From assembly GCF_005862305.2 (NCBI RefSeq), contig NZ_CP054021.1, forward strand, positions 1,240,001 to 1,304,000: DNA of 64,000 bases. Direction: 5' to 3'. The stretch is from Rhizobium indicum. GTDB taxonomy: Bacteria > Pseudomonadota > Alphaproteobacteria > Rhizobiales > Rhizobiaceae. Of the stretch, positions 63,105 through 64,000 are shown piece by piece. Every line of letters starts with the position of its first letter. The stretch's first letter is position 1. Below the pieces are notes generated by a model. It saw only the letters and a list, made by a program, of their open reading frames with translations. It was not told the DNA's origin and searched no databases. The translations under genes and the position numbers were made by a program.

Positions 63105-63572
63105 ATGATGTCCAACTCATTTGTGAAAATGCATACAAGCGACGAGGCCAAGCGGTTTTTCGTCCTCGGCGACCGGGTCGAGCGTCGGCTTAGAATCAGC
63201 GGAACCTGGCTCAATCTCTTCGACGTCACCGTGCCATCAGGCAGCCGGACGCCGAAACATGCGCATGCGAGCCCGGAAGTGTTCCGCATCATCGAGGGAA
63301 AGCTGACGATCTGGCGCCTGGGCGACAGCGGCCCCGAAGAGATCGAAGCGAGCGTCGGCGACATCGTCACCATCCCGCCCTTCATGGTGCACGGCTATTC
63401 CAACCGTGGAACCATCCCCGTGGTCTTTTCCGCGGTCGTCGATCGGGACATGGCCGAATTCATCGAAGCGGAAGGCACAACCGAGCCTCCGAAGGCCAGC
63501 CCTTCGACGGAGACCATCGCCCGCATGACCGCGGCCGCCAATGCTTACGGGATCACCATCCTCGCGGCCTAG
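63105..63572 (+). CDS. Cupin-domain protein
   Basis: The 155-aa single-domain cupin has motif 1 GSRTPKHAHASPEVFRIIEG (two His, one Glu) and motif 2 GDIVTIPPFMVHGYSN, so the metal site is intact. It may be a dioxygenase or sugar-binding protein; the exact role is unknown. It is convergent with a TetR gene whose start is beyond the window and which may control it. Confidence 0.85.
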   Translation: MMSNSFVKMHTSDEAKRFFVLGDRVERRLRISGTWLNLFDVTVPSGSRTPKHAHASPEVFRIIEGKLTIWRLGDSGPEEIEASVGDIVTIPPFMVHGYSNRGTIPVVFSAVVDRDMAEFIEAEGTTEPPKASPSTETIARMTAAANAYGITILAA

Positions 63573-63590
63573 CGACCGCATCTGGGGGCG

Positions 63591-64000
63591 TCATTCCGCG
63601 GCCATGCTCTCCTCGCCTGGGGCAACTTGGCTGAGAGCTGCAACTGCGAAAGATGCAAGTTCATGGGCTGATAGCTCACAGTGGCTCGAAGGCAGAGCGC
63701 CAATAATTCTGGGGTCCCATAAGGAGATGATTGAGGCGCAAAAGCAGGAAGCGGCCGTGTCAACATTCCTCGGAACGAACTCTTCAGTCGCGATGCCAGT
63801 GGAAATGAGCTCCCCGATATACGCCTGAAGTCGCTTCAGATGGTCTCTGAATGATGGCCAACTGCCGTCTGCGGCGAGAACAACGAGGTTGAACATCTGG
63901 CTGTCGCCGTGACGTGCCTGCAGCATCAGGCGGTGTTGTCCGAGCGCGGTTTCTTTCAGGCGGCTCGCCGCACTGGTGAGCTCGCCGCCGGCAGATGGGG
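63591..64000 (-). CDS. TetR-like regulator, C-terminal part (5' end outside the window)
   Basis: The frame is open to the window edge, and translation upstream of the first ATG (63926) is continuous and protein-like (TSAASRLKETALGQHRLMLQ), so the true start lies beyond 64000. The visible part is the ligand-binding domain with FRDHLKRLQAYIGELISTGI and ISLWDPRIIGALPSSHCELS. The HTH is not visible, so the family call rests on the C-terminal pattern. Confidence 0.6.
   Translation of the reverse strand, partial: PSAGGELTSAASRLKETALGQHRLMLQARHGDSQMFNLVVLAADGSWPSFRDHLKRLQAYIGELISTGIATEEFVPRNVDTAASCFCASIISLWDPRIIGALPSSHCELSAHELASFAVAALSQVAPGEESMAAE

Overview
The window looks like chromosomal DNA of a Rhizobium species of the R. 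leguminosarum / R. etli group. The evidence is a RosR/MucR zinc-finger regulator, a seven-gene Mrp (Pha-type) antiporter operon, a dmeRF metal-efflux operon, high-GC coding sequence, and several families of short intergenic palindromic repeats of the kind rhizobia carry. No tRNA, rRNA, CRISPR array, phage block, transposase or plasmid replication gene was seen. Most genes are housekeeping, stress, efflux and regulatory genes in one- or two-gene units.

Layout. 1-2.3 kb: small hypothetical genes and a Crp/Fnr-type regulator. 2.3-7.2 kb: a peptidoglycan-binding protein broken by a one-base shift, a PAS sensor kinase, a DUF5330 protein, sufE and rosR. 7.6-13.9 kb: mnhABCDEFG, with a palindromic element and a second diverged copy of the mnhD 5' end between mnhC and mnhD. 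14-23.4 kb: msrB, two GNAT acetyltransferases, a pentapeptide-repeat protein, a hemolysin-III family protein, a universal stress protein, a VOC dioxygenase-like protein, an AI-2E-family permease, an FAD oxidoreductase, a polysaccharide deacetylase and a DUF930 protein. 23.6-36.3 kb: oligopeptidase B, DUF1697, a TetR regulator divergent from a homocysteine S-methyltransferase, an MFS pump, SelO, an ABC exporter and PQQ glucose dehydrogenase. 37-46.4 kb: class A beta-lactamase, dmeRF, a GNAT gene behind a possible transcription attenuator, a ModA-like binding protein, two c-type cytochrome genes, a LysE exporter divergent from a WYL regulator, a phosphoesterase and sodB. 46.6-64 kb: a methyltransferase, a TauE permease, efflux and detoxification genes (MFS; TetR/GST; EmrAB with LysR), nadE, a class III adenylate cyclase, an aminotransferase, an alcohol dehydrogenase, a sugar isomerase, a cupin and the C-terminal part of a TetR regulator.

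Common themes are ion and pH homeostasis (Mrp), metal efflux (DmeF), oxidative repair (MsrB, SodB, SelO), Fe-S assembly (SufE), and export of toxic compounds under local repressors, several with clear palindromic operators.

The most interesting signals are non-coding or sub-gene in scale. (1) A 26-codon leader ORF with three consecutive Cys codons runs through an intrinsic terminator upstream of sufE. (2) A 16-codon leader ORF ending in Tyr-Phe-Trp-Leu-Tyr-Leu is followed by mutually exclusive antiterminator and terminator hairpins ahead of a GNAT acetyltransferase. (3) The mnhD start region is duplicated around a palindromic element inside an operon. (4) Two genes carry apparent one-base frameshifts. 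(5) At least five families of intergenic repeats are present, one with three full-length composite copies.
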